This document shows, piece by piece, positions 48,216 to 57,611 of a stretch of DNA of 64,000 nucleotides. The DNA is taken from NCBI GenBank assembly GCA_021234155.1, contig JAJEKV010000049.1:10392292-10456291 (forward strand). Reading direction: 5' to 3'. Positions within the stretch are counted from its first letter, which is position 1. Every line of letters starts with the position of its first letter. Below the pieces are notes generated by a model, which worked only from the letters and a program-made list of their open reading frames with translations, was not told the DNA's origin and searched no databases. The stretch comes from Isoetes taiwanensis. Taxonomy: Eukaryota > Streptophyta > Lycopodiopsida > Isoetales > Isoetaceae. The translations under genes and the position numbers were made by a program.

Positions 48216-48565
48216 AATACATGTTTATATGGAGTTGGATGTCGAGATCATTCTCCAATCAAATATTCCTATGAAATAGCACATATGCAAGGAAACAATC
48301 AGAAGAAACAACAATGATAAACTCTTTAGAATATAGAGGCAGTCACCCCACATCAGTCGTTATGCTTGAGCTTGTCTCCTAACGGCTTCCAGCAGGTCTC
48401 CCAGCAGCCTCTGTCCATTGATGCAGTCGCAAGCATGGTGCATACCCAATTGCCATGACCGTCCTCGCCATTTGCAGGAACTAACGTAACTAAGCCCTAA
48501 TCCGACCTCCAAATGCCAAGAGACATTACCGATCTGATCAATCGGATGCATACATGCACTGACTC

Positions 48566-48777
48566 AGCACAAAAACCTTCTTCCCAATTTTTGGAAAGGG
48601 GAAAAAATAAACCAAGAAAAACTTCTTCCAATTTTTGGATAGCCGAAAATTTTTTACCGGCTGCCAAAACCCACAAAATCATAGGAAATCGAGTTAAAAA
48701 AAAATTCCAAAAAAGTTTTTGGTCAAACCGGAAATTTCCAAATTAACAAGATTGATTGATTGATTGATTGATTGATA
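48566..48777 (+). repeat. GTTTTTGGTCAAACCGG repeat with (GATT)n tail, unit 1
   Basis: Ends AAATTAACAAGATTGATTGA, with seven GATT copies at 48,750-48,776. The microsatellite tail suggests a non-LTR retroelement 3' end. Confidence 0.6.
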
Positions 48778-49189
48778 TAAGAGACTAAGCAATAATGTTA
48801 ATAATTATATATTAAATAAATAGTACTAGATGATAGACCTTATAATAGTGCTAGATAGTAGAACAAATAATAGTACTGCTAAATGATGCTAAATAGCAAA
48901 CCAAATTAGTAGATCTAATACTAATAAAATTAATAATGCACCTAACTATAGTTTTAATAATGGTATCAAACACTAGACCTATAATAGTATTATAGTCCTG
49001 ATAGTTTTTGAATGCTTGAGGTTCAACCGCGATCAATTGCATTTTTCGTCTCCATGGCATTCAATTCTACACGACAATTGTCTTAAAAAGTGGAAGCTGA
49101 TACGATTCAAAGCATAGTCATACTACCAATAAAACAAAATTGTTAAACTCTTGCCGCTAGAAAAGCAATTGCCATGGAAGTGAAAGTTG

Positions 49190-49428
49190 GGATGAAGGTT
49201 GCAAAGTGGGCCTTTTTAACAAGGAGATTCATTCTCATTTCTCTAACTCTAGCCGCAATCACATCCATTTCTTGATTGCTTATGGCAGACGAATATGCTA
49301 TCCATGGCGTGGACGACATGTCAAAGACTCGGTCCCTAGTTTCCTTTGTGGATGTGCCCAAGAGAACCATGCCAAATGGGATGTGTTAGGCTTTATCATG
49401 GAAGTGCAAGTAAGTGAGAAAGTTTAGA
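49190..49428 (+). pseudogene. Terpene synthase fragment facing the gene, unit 1
   Basis: On the plus strand, one frame reads SNSSRNHIHFLIAY and MEVQVSEKV, and another reads MADEYA and SFVDVPKRT. The gene at 50 kb has SNSGRNHMISALKEFLIAMADEYA, SFVDVRKRT and MDVQVSED. About 230 bp of the middle of the gene are represented, with deletions. Its 3' end points towards the 3' end of the minus-strand gene 0.4 kb away. Confidence 0.88.
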
Positions 49429-49829
49429 AATGCGGGCTTTTCAACTGGCCATTCACCATCGTAACATCATAAAGAGTTTTAGATATTACACGCCTTTTAG
49501 CACGAGTTGCATCTAGAGAAGAATGAACTTGTACCTGCTTGTAATAATAAAGATTAAATATAAAAAAACTGCTACCTCATGATCGTCTTAGATCTAATTG
49601 TGCATTTTAGAACTTCACTAGCTTCTACAAGTGAAGGGGTTAGCCCCACCCACAAGTAAACTAGTCTGAGCATTTTTACACACATTCGTCTCTAGTGCTA
49701 AGTTACTTCTCTGGATATTATTATATTCTTTGACAAGCACACACTATATAGATATAATATAGTTGATACATACGATACACACATGATATGATGGTTAGAA
49801 GAAACGATGGCGATGGCGATGGCGATGCA

Positions 49830-50961
49830 CTATGGCGAGACAACATAGTGCTGATACCCTAGCGTGGAGCGTTCCATATTCATATCCCAAGAGGGTAGTA
49901 AGTCCACAACAATCTTACTCCCAAAGCTAGAAGCCTTGTGCGATATACATGAACTCTTGTAGCGTCTAGTGTGAAATGCCCAATGGAAGTGGCCAGAGAC
50001 GACGTACTTGCAACTCATCAAAAACCTTGCCAAGCCAATGTTGACATCTCCGTCTGAAGCCACCATAATAAGTTTATCCAATACATTGATAAACTCATAT
50101 TCTTCCTCCTCGATCATTTTGCAAACTTCCATTGTAGCCTCTCTCAAACCACAACCCTTCTCCAACATTATGATTGATGGAGCATTCATAACATCTCCCA
50201 TTTCTCTCTCCTTGCCAAAAGAAAAAAGGTCATTGGTAAAGGCCAAATGAAGGATAAGATGGTGAACGAGCTGTTGAAAAGGCTCACCTTCCCAAACATC
50301 CTCACTCACTTGCACGTCCATGGCAAACTCTAGAAGGGATAACACAAACCATCTGGCGACGGTTCTCTTGCGCACATCCACGAAGGAAGCTAGACGCAGA
50401 GACTTTGGCACGCCACGCAGGCTGCGGAGGGCATATTCGTCTGCCATAGCAATCAAAAATTCCTTGAGGGCAGAAATCATGTGATTGCGGCCAGAGTTAG
50501 AGGAATGAGAACAAATCCCTTTCCAAAAGTCGCGGAATACATGTAAACATTGAGCTTCTGGTCCTTCATAACCGACCTCATCAACATTAAAATCGCACTC
50601 CATAATTTGGAAATGCTCATTCATGAGTTTTTGATAGCGAGATGCATCATAAGAAGATTCTTCACAATCAGATATGGCATCGATTATAAACATCCACAAA
50701 ATCGACATTGCACAACTCTGCACCCTTTCTGCATCACCCTTGGGAAAGGAATAGCAAGCAAGAAGTGCAGTTTGACATGCAGAGAGACGCTTGATAGACA
50801 CACCATTATACACGCATGACCGCGATATATGTAATCCTCTATCTTCTTGTTGATATCATCATAGCAAGGATGACATGCCTTAGTTATTGCATGTTACCCA
50901 AGAATGGCTCCATTCTACAATCCATAATCTGCATTCATGTTGGAGATCTTAGACTGGCCAT
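49830..50961 (-). CDS. Microbial-type terpene synthase (MTPSL), unit 1; N-terminal frame disrupted
   Basis: A 327-codon frame (50,813-49,830) encodes a class I terpene synthase alpha domain that would ionise a prenyl diphosphate and cyclise it with Mg2+. Seen: NDLFSFGKE (about residues 194-202), a perfect NDxxSxxKE metal motif, and HTRRY (about 281-285), the Arg-Tyr pair placed about 80 residues downstream as in the class. The Asp-rich motif is atypical: IIDAISDCEE (43-52) in place of DDxx(x)D/E. No plastid signal or beta/gamma domain is visible. Such short enzymes are the MTPSL class of non-seed plants. A leader with ATG at 50,961 and a TATA box lies upstream, but one or two small frameshifts separate that ATG from the main frame. 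A real N-terminus of 40-50 residues is therefore broken, spliced differently or mis-sequenced. Stop at 49,830-49,832. Confidence 0.85.
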
Positions 50962-51000
50962 TGTAATGTAAAATACCAATCTGCTTCCCCGCACGACGAC

Positions 51001-51010
51001 TTATATAGTG
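51001..51010 (-). promoter_or_regulatory. TATA box of the unit 1 terpene synthase
   Basis: The minus strand reads CACTATATAAGTCG about 40 bp upstream of the candidate ATG at 50,961, a standard plant TATA spacing with a very short leader. Confidence 0.6.
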
Positions 51011-51790
51011 AAATCCGACTACAAATCGGACATTTGCAAATCCGACTACATTGACCTATCGGAGAGAATACTAGGAGTGTACAAGTTTATGCTCGGAAGC
51101 AAGGCATCTTTAAACAATTTGTGGATGATAATAAGTACACGTTTACACTGGGAAGCAAGACGATGTCACACGTCTATGCATAAAAAAAAGAAGGAAAGAG
51201 AGATTATGAGGTTATAAATGCATACACAACTCTAAACGAATCATTTTTGAAATTTGGCAACGACAATCATGCCCAACTAAGGCATCTTAAAAATTTGTTG
51301 GATGGTAATGGTTCACCTACACATTTAAATGTGAAGCAAGACTTAAGTCCAAGCACCAATATTCACACTTGCACGTTTAAAATGTAAACAAGCAGCGATA
51401 TTAATAATAGAATATACGAAGAAGTAGCCTACTTTTTGCCGATGTGATACCTCCTAGTTGGCATGTTAGGGCCTACTTTTTGCCGATGTGATACCTCCTA
51501 GTTGCTCCGATATTCTCCGATATGATGCAACCATGATTTTGCTAGCATATGTAAAATGCACTGGCGTTTCTTAGGGGTCCAATGCAATACTTCTAGAATC
51601 ATCTTGCATCGAGTTTGAAAGTCCAACCACAGGCATCCTATCTAGTATAAGCATGTTGTAATAACCGTTAATCCATTTAGCTTCAACTTTTTTTCTTATT
51701 AAGATCAAAGTGTAGCAAACTTAAATGCTTTATGACCTACGCAGGGAGAAGAGTTTCGCAAAACAAGTATAATACCAAGACGAGAGGAGC
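51011..51790. other. Spacer between terpene synthase and ZNFX1 fragment, unit 1
   Basis: No gene. CCTACTTTTTGCCGATGTGA-TACCTCCTAGTTG occurs twice within 60 bp (51,428 and 51,470). Confidence 0.6.
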
Positions 51791-51797
51791 TCTTTAT

Positions 51798-51928
51798 TGT
51801 TTGGTTTAGTGGCTAGTCCATTGGGTTAGCAATTAAGAGATCTTGTGTTCAAGTCTCTGGGGGTCCGTCATATGTCCTCATGGACGCTGCCAATGTGGCA
51901 TGACGTAAAAATACTATCTATCTATCTA
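51798..51928 (+). mobile_element. tRNA-derived SINE, present only in unit 1
   Basis: A 131 bp insert flanked by TCTTTAT (51,791-51,797 and 51,929-51,935). TTTAGTGGCTAGTCCATTGG fits a Pol III A box and TGTTCAAGTCTC fits a B box about 35 bp later. It ends in (CTAT)n. The same position in unit 2 (about 60,847) has a single uninterrupted TCTTTAT. Confidence 0.88.
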
Positions 51929-51960
51929 TCTTTATAGAGGGGAAAATTCATCTACCAATC

Positions 51961-52440
51961 AAAAAGATAGGGATGAGATACTCTTCCATCATAGAGTACC
52001 TAGAGACTCATTTCCGGTTGCTTAGAGAAGACTTCATTGAGCCCCTCAGGAATGGCATAAAAAATTACAGAAGTGGAATTCAGAGTGCAGATGTTAAAGT
52101 TTACTTGGATGTTAAGCTTCAAGAAATGTTCTTTGCCAGCAGTGGGATTGAGTACAAAGTTTCCTTCAGGTTAGACAAGCATAAAGATATCTCATGGGAT
52201 TCTAGCAAAAGATTTTTGGTTCGTTGCTTTGTCTGTCCTATGATGGATTTCAAACACTTATTTGGGCGACAGTTGCAAGTCGTGATGTGAAGACCTTGTC
52301 AGAAAGTACAGTGATCATCCAGCTTGTTCCTGAAATGGATAATCGACAAGACCTTCAAGCATCTTATCTATCTTTTTAGCTTGAAGACTTATGTTTGCTC
52401 ATCTCTTGCATTTTTCAGAAACTTCAGGGACTCATTAATA
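51961..52440 (+). pseudogene. ZNFX1-type (NFX1-type zinc finger protein 1) fragment, unit 1
   Basis: The translation YLETHFRLLREDFIEPLRNG, DVKVYLDVKL, GIEYKVSF, WDSSKRFL and, after a frameshift near 52,258, WATVASRDVKTL matches the N-terminal region of ZNFX1-type SF1 helicases, just before the helicase core. A stop follows at about 52,378. The helicase motifs and NFX1 zinc fingers are absent. ZNFX1 proteins act in small-RNA and antiviral pathways in animals. The plant role is less known. The frameshift is shared by unit 2, so the piece was already broken before the unit duplicated. Confidence 0.85.
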
Positions 52441-52458
52441 TGGGAGCTCTGCATGTCT

Positions 52459-52551
52459 AAAATCTATGTCTCTCAGCTGTTAGATGTGGAGCTAGAGAAG
52501 TTCAATGATTTCTTCAGGGAAAAAGAAGCGGAGTATGTGATTAGACTACAG
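52459..52551 (+). pseudogene. SPX-domain exon fragment, unit 1
   Basis: LLDVELEKFNDFFREKEAEY then VIRLQ, ending exactly at a CAG/GTAACA splice donor. SPX1-4 type plant proteins have LEKFNDFF-EKEEEYVIRL here, also before an intron. A TCTTATCTTCAG acceptor follows at 61-bp scale (52,640-52,651), but the sequence after it (GFYLAINSFKYILRVL) is not SPX. SPX proteins sense inositol pyrophosphates in phosphate signalling. It lies only about 80 bp from the ZNFX1 fragment, which is not a natural gene order. Confidence 0.75.
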
Positions 52552-53241
52552 GTAACAATCCTCACTCTTAAATTTGGATGCATATGCTTGAATGTACTCT
52601 ATTTTCTTCATCCTAATATAAGATGGCGCTGATATGTTTGTCTTATCTTCAGGGATTTTATTTGGCTATTAACAGTTTCAAGTACATACTCAGGGTACTT
52701 TCAGACCATGGGGTTAAATTAAACTAAATTTTAAAGTAACCAATTGTTTGTTAATGATAAATTAAGGTTATTTTTGTCAAGCTTTCACACCACTTGTTAT
52801 GTCAATTACTAACATTACAAATTCTGTTAAAAAAACTTTCAGACATGGGATTTGTTATGTTATCCACTAACATAACAGAATTTGTTAAAAACATTTTTCG
52901 CACCAAAGTTTGTTATATTAGTTTTTAACATAACAAAATCTGTTAAAAAGCATTTCACATTGCAAAACAGACTAATTGTTATAACATCTAGTGCACAAAC
53001 TCATTTTTACAATCCCTGAAGCATGGCCAAAATGGATGTTTGTTCTTTGTTGGTATCTACTTGGTAAAAAAGATGTTCAGTATATATATGCATACATGTC
53101 AGAGAAGACTGCTAACATCAATTGTACCTCTTAGAGAAGCCAAAGCCACAAGCCAATGCCTCGTCCTTGGATGCCTGATCTGACTACTGCAAAGAAGATG
53201 GCAGGATACTTTGGACCTTTGGAAACTCAAAGAAGATGGAA
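52552..53241. other. End of unit 1
   Basis: AT-rich, with four diverged TTGTTATGTTA-like blocks at 52,790-52,960 (related motifs TAACATAACA and ACATAACAAA). No gene. Confidence 0.5.
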
Positions 53242-53639
53242 ACTTGTGTCTTTGATCGCCATCTTGGGTTAGAGATTTTACTTTAAGAGGTTATGCTGGC
53301 CCCATCTTTCCATCAATGGATACATAAATTAAAATTGAATGCAGGGTTTCAAATGTAACAATACGAAGGGGCAGAATATTGAGTCTGGGTTTTTAGATCA
53401 CCCTGCACCTCTACTAAATGGATTGCCATGGATGCTCACCCAAAAAAAATCCTTAACGCGGGAGACAATATCAATTTGTCAATGAGCTCTGTTGAAGGAA
53501 TTACTGATGCTTTATTGATGTCCTCTGCCAGCAAATCATAAAGGAATTTTATCTGCTAGGAAAAAACATGTGAGTTGAGGAAGTGCAGAAAAATGCCTCA
53601 TCCCACTCTATTTTAATTCTTCAGCACACCCTGTTGTTG

Positions 53640-53870
53640 TTGCTAGCGTGAAATAAAAGATGAGTTAGCAGAAAATGACATGCAGATATACAGTCCAGGG
53701 GGAACAAATCCACTTACCAAATGCCATATTGTCATCAAGCATCCATTTTCCTGCATAAAAGCTGAGTTAGCAGAAAATGACATGTAGATATACAGTGCAG
53801 AGGGAACAAATCCACTTACCAGATACCATATTGTCGTCAAGCATCCATTTTCTTGCAATAAAATTCAATA
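53640..53870 (-). repeat. Short tandem duplication, about 115 bp, unit 2
   Basis: The minus strand encodes LYICMSFSANS-FMQENGCLM-TIWHLVSGFVP twice in succession. The same pair occurs in unit 3 (62,575-62,765) and in a diverged form in unit 1. Confidence 0.8.
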
Positions 53871-54398
53871 CAAAGTCAGTGGTATAGCTAGTTGGGAAAA
53901 TTATAACTACCATAAGGCATCTCAACTCTCATGGCTTAGCTCCGGGAAAAAGAGTAGTTAGAGCACATCAAGACCAAGTTTAGGCATCCAATGATACGAA
54001 AATGTGACCAAACACAGGATTTATATCTATAATGGCTGGTTATGATGTATCAAAGAAAAGACACAAAGTAACCATATGAAACATATATGCTGTGGAAACT
54101 TAAAACTTGTCAAAGATCCAATGTGCAACCAAATAAAATGTCCATACCATTGTAGAATGTCTGATGTAGGTCTTTCCCTTGAAGTTCTTCTTACTTTCAT
54201 CTTCAGATGTATATCAATCTATTTTCCCAAAATCCATGAGATGCGATCCATTTTATGGAGAGAAGACTTGAGTATGTATGGAATCTCCTCACAACACTTA
54301 ACTCTGCAAATATATGACTGCATATTGCTTGTAATTAGTTATAGCATCAAATGAGCTACTCGAACCTCTTGGCTTCAAAAATACTTGGAGAATGAATG

Positions 54399-54626
54399 CT
54401 AGATATGGTGTAAACCCTGCCCAAACAACTGAAAGGCAATTCCTAAAGCATATAAAGCCAATGTGACAATCAAACCATCAAATCGGGAAGGAAAAACCAA
54501 GGGAGAAACTCTGAGGCCAAGATCCTTGTCCAATAAGTGTTTGTATGCAATGGCACATGTCTTGAAAAAATTAGAGAAAACAACAATGAAAAACTTTTTC
54601 AAGTGAGAACACCTGCAAAAAAGCAA
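54399..54626 (-). pseudogene. Unidentified hydrophobic reading frame, unit 2 copy
   Basis: The same core as in unit 1 (AYKHLLDKDLGLRVSPLVFP...), followed by QLFGQGLHHI and a stop. The upstream CTGCAG-type acceptor seen in unit 1 reads CCTGCAAAAAAG here. Confidence 0.4.
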
Positions 54627-55042
54627 AGGATTAAAAACTGCATATGACCTAAAAAATTTAAATTGGGCGATTCGGAGAAAGCAAAATACATGTTTATATG
54701 GAGTTGGATGTCGAGATCATTCTCCAATCAAATATTCCTATGAAATAGCACATATGCAAGGAAACAATCAGAAGAAACAACAATGATAAACTCTTTAGAA
54801 TATAGAGGCAGTCATCCCACATCAGTCGTTATGCTTGAGCTTGTCTCCTAACGGCTTGCGCGCAGTCTCTCCCGACCTACGTCCATTGATGCGATCGCAA
54901 GCATGGTGCATACCCAATTGCCATGACCGTCCTCGCCATTTGTAGGAACTAACGTAACTAAGCCCTAATCCGACCTCCAAATGCCAAGAGACATTACCGA
55001 TCTGATCAATCGGATGCATACATGCACTGACTCGGCACAAAA

Positions 55043-55243
55043 ACCTTCTTCCCAATTTTTGGAAAGGGGAAAAATAAACCAAGAAAAACTTCTTTCGATT
55101 TTTGGATAGCCGGAAATTTTTTACCGGCTGCCAAAACCCACAAAATCATAGGAAATCGAGTTAAAAAAAATTCCAAAAAAGTTTTTGATCAAACCGGAAA
55201 TTTCCAAATTAACAAGATTGATTGATTGATTGATTGATATAAG
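55043..55243 (+). repeat. GTTTTTGATCAAACCGG repeat with (GATT)n tail, unit 2
   Basis: Copy of 48,566-48,777 with a shorter GATT tail (four copies). Confidence 0.6.
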
Positions 55244-55294
55244 AGACTAAGCAATAATGTTAATAATTATATATTAAATAAATAGTACTAGATG

Positions 55295-55416
55295 TGATAT
55301 GGTCTGTGGGGTATGGGATAAAGCCTGGAAAGGTTGGGGCCCATTGGATAACGATTTCCTTGAAGGATCCGCCCTTTTGGTGCGTTGGTTATCACTAGAG
55401 GTGCTAGTGCATAACA
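55295..55416 (+). mobile_element. Small solo LTR, present only in unit 2
   Basis: A 122 bp insert starting TGATATGGTCTG and ending GTGCATAACA (TG...CA), flanked by a 5 bp target duplication AGATG (55,290-55,294 and 55,417-55,421). Unit 1 has one uninterrupted CTAGATGATAGACC at 48,828. Size and ends fit a very small LTR retrotransposon reduced to one LTR. Confidence 0.88.
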
Positions 55417-55790
55417 AGATGATAGACCTTATAATAGTGCTAGATAGTAGAACAAATAGATAGATAAATAATAGTACTGCTAAATGATGCTAAATAGCAA
55501 ACCAAATTAGTAGATCTAATACTAATAAAATTAATAATGCACCTAACTATAGTTTTAATAATGGTATCAAACACTAGACCTATAATAGTATTACAGTCCT
55601 GATAGTTTTTGAATGCTTGAGGTTCAACCACGATCAATTGCATTTTTCGTCTCCATGGCATTCAATTCTACACGACAATTGTCTTAAAAAGTGGAAGCTG
55701 ATACGATTCAAAGCATAGCCATACTACTAATAAAACAAAATTGTTAAACTCTTGCCGCTAGAAAGCCAATTGCCATGGAAGTGAAAGTTG

Positions 55791-56029
55791 GGATGAAGGT
55801 TGCAAAGTGGGCCTTTTTAACAAGGAGATTCATTCTCATTTCTCTAACTCTAGCCGCAATCACATCCATTTCTTGATTGCTTATGGCAGACGAATATGCT
55901 ATCCATGGCGTGGACGACATGTCAAAGACTCGGTCCCTAGTTTCCTTTGTGGATGTGCCCAAGAGAACCATGCCAAATGGGATGTGTTAGGCTTTATCAT
56001 GGAAGTGCAAGTAAGTGAGAAAGTTTAGA
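55791..56029 (+). pseudogene. Terpene synthase fragment facing the gene, unit 2
   Basis: Nearly identical to 49,190-49,428. Confidence 0.88.
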
Positions 56030-56430
56030 AATGCGGGCTTTTCAACTGGCCATTCACCATCGTAACATCATAAAGAGTTTTAGATATTACACGCCTTTTA
56101 GCACGAGTTGCATCTAGCGAAGAATGAACTTGTACCTGCTTGTAATAATAAAGATTAAATATAAAAAAACTGCTACCTCATGATCGTCTTAGATCTAATT
56201 GTGCATTTTAGAACTTCACTAGCTTCTACAAGTGAAGGGGTTAGCCCCACCCACAAGTAAACTAGTCTGAGCATTTTTACACACATTCGGCTCTAGTGCT
56301 AAGTTACTTCTCTGGATATTATTATATTCTTTGACAAGCACACACTATATAGATATAATATAGTTGATACATACGATACACACATGATATGATGGTTAGA
56401 AGAAACGATGGCGATGGCGATGGCGATGCA

Positions 56431-57564
56431 CTATGGCGAGACAACATAGTGCTGATACCCTAGCGTGGAGCGTTCCATATTCATATCCCAAGAGGGTAGT
56501 AAGTCCACAACAATCTTACTCCCAAAGCTAGAAGCCTTGTGCGATATACATGAACTCTTGTAGCGTCTAGTGTGAAATGCCCAATGGAAGTGGCCAGAGA
56601 CGACGTACTTGCAACTCATCAAAAACCTTGCCAAGCCAATGTTGACATCTCCGTCTGAAGCCACCATAATAAGTTTATCCAATACATTGATAAACTCATG
56701 TTCTTACTCCTCAATCATTTTGCAAACTTCCATTGTAGCCTCCCTCAAACCACAACCCTTCTTCAACATTATGATTGATGGAGCATTCATAACATCTCCC
56801 ATTTCTCTCTCCTTGCCAAAAGAAAAAAGGTCATTGGTAAAGGCCAAATGAAGGCTAAGATGGTGAACGAGCTGTTGAAAAGGCTCACCTTCCCAAACAT
56901 CCTCACTCACTTGCACGTCCATGGCAAACTCTAGAAGGGATAACACAAACCATCCGCTACGGTTCTCTTTTGGCGCACATCCACGAAGGAAGCTAGACGC
57001 AGAGACTTTGGCACGCCACGCAGTCGCGGAGGGCATATTAAATGCGCCATAGCAATCAAAAATTCCTTGAGGGCAGAAATCATGTGATTGCGGCCAGAGT
57101 TAGAGGAATGAGAACAAATCCCTTTCCAGAAGTCGCATTATACATGTAAACATGCTTCTGGTCCTTCATAACCGACCTCATCAACATTAAAATCGCACTC
57201 CATAATTTGGAAATGCTCATTCATGAGTTTTTGATAGCGAGATGCATCATAAGAAGATTCTTCACAATCAGATATGGCATCGATTATAAACATCCACAAA
57301 ATCGACATTGCACAACTCTGCACCCTTTTTGCATCACCCTTGGGAAAGGAATAGCAAGCGAAGTGCGGTTTGACATGCTGAGAGACGCTTTGATAGACAC
57401 ACCATTATACATGCATGAGAGTGCATATGTAATCCTCTATCTTCTTGTTGATATCATCATAGCAAGGATGACATGCCTTAGTCAAGCAGTTGTGCATGTT
57501 ACCGCAATGGCTCCATTCTACAATCCGCAATCGCATTCATGTTGGAGATCTTAGACTGGGCCAT
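56431..57564 (-). pseudogene. Microbial-type terpene synthase, unit 2, broken
   Basis: Nearly identical to 49,830-50,961 but disabled. A Glu codon has become TAA (56,704-56,706), cutting off the last third that includes the Arg-Tyr pair. Small indels near 56,960, 57,025, 57,140 and 57,360 break the frame upstream. NDLFSFGKE is still readable. The candidate ATG at 57,564 opens a frame (MAQSKISNMNAIADCRMEPL) that stops after 21 codons. A LINE sits directly upstream of its TATA box. Confidence 0.9.
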
Positions 57565-57611
57565 TGTAATGTAAAACCAATCAATCTGCTTCCCCTTGCG
57601 ATGACTTATAT

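Larger units (their letters stand above)
46764..53241. repeat. Tandem array, unit 1 (complete)
   Basis: It begins ACTTGTGTCTTTGATCGCCA, as do units 2 and 3. Order in the unit: spacer, hydrophobic frame (-), GTTTTTGG repeat with (GATT)n, terpene synthase fragment (+), terpene synthase gene (-), ZNFX1 fragment (+), SPX fragment (+). It is 6.48 kb, or about 6.34 kb without its SINE. Confidence 0.95.

Noticed and set aside
49143-49370. Minus-strand open frames of about 75 codons starting MVLLGTSTK, repeated at four places
   Set aside because: They are shadows of the plus-strand terpene synthase fragments. A resemblance to copia integrase (TPSTP) was considered and dropped, because DNA alignment to the terpene synthase gene explains the sequence.
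50008-50250. Plus-strand frames within the terpene synthase region
   Set aside because: Antisense of the well-supported minus-strand gene.
51798-51928. Functional tRNA gene
   Set aside because: A and B box matches are present, but there is no tRNA fold and the insert has a SINE-type tail and target duplication.
52652-52720. Second SPX exon after the TCTTCAG acceptor
   Set aside because: The following residues (GFYLAINSFKYILRVL) do not match the SPX domain.
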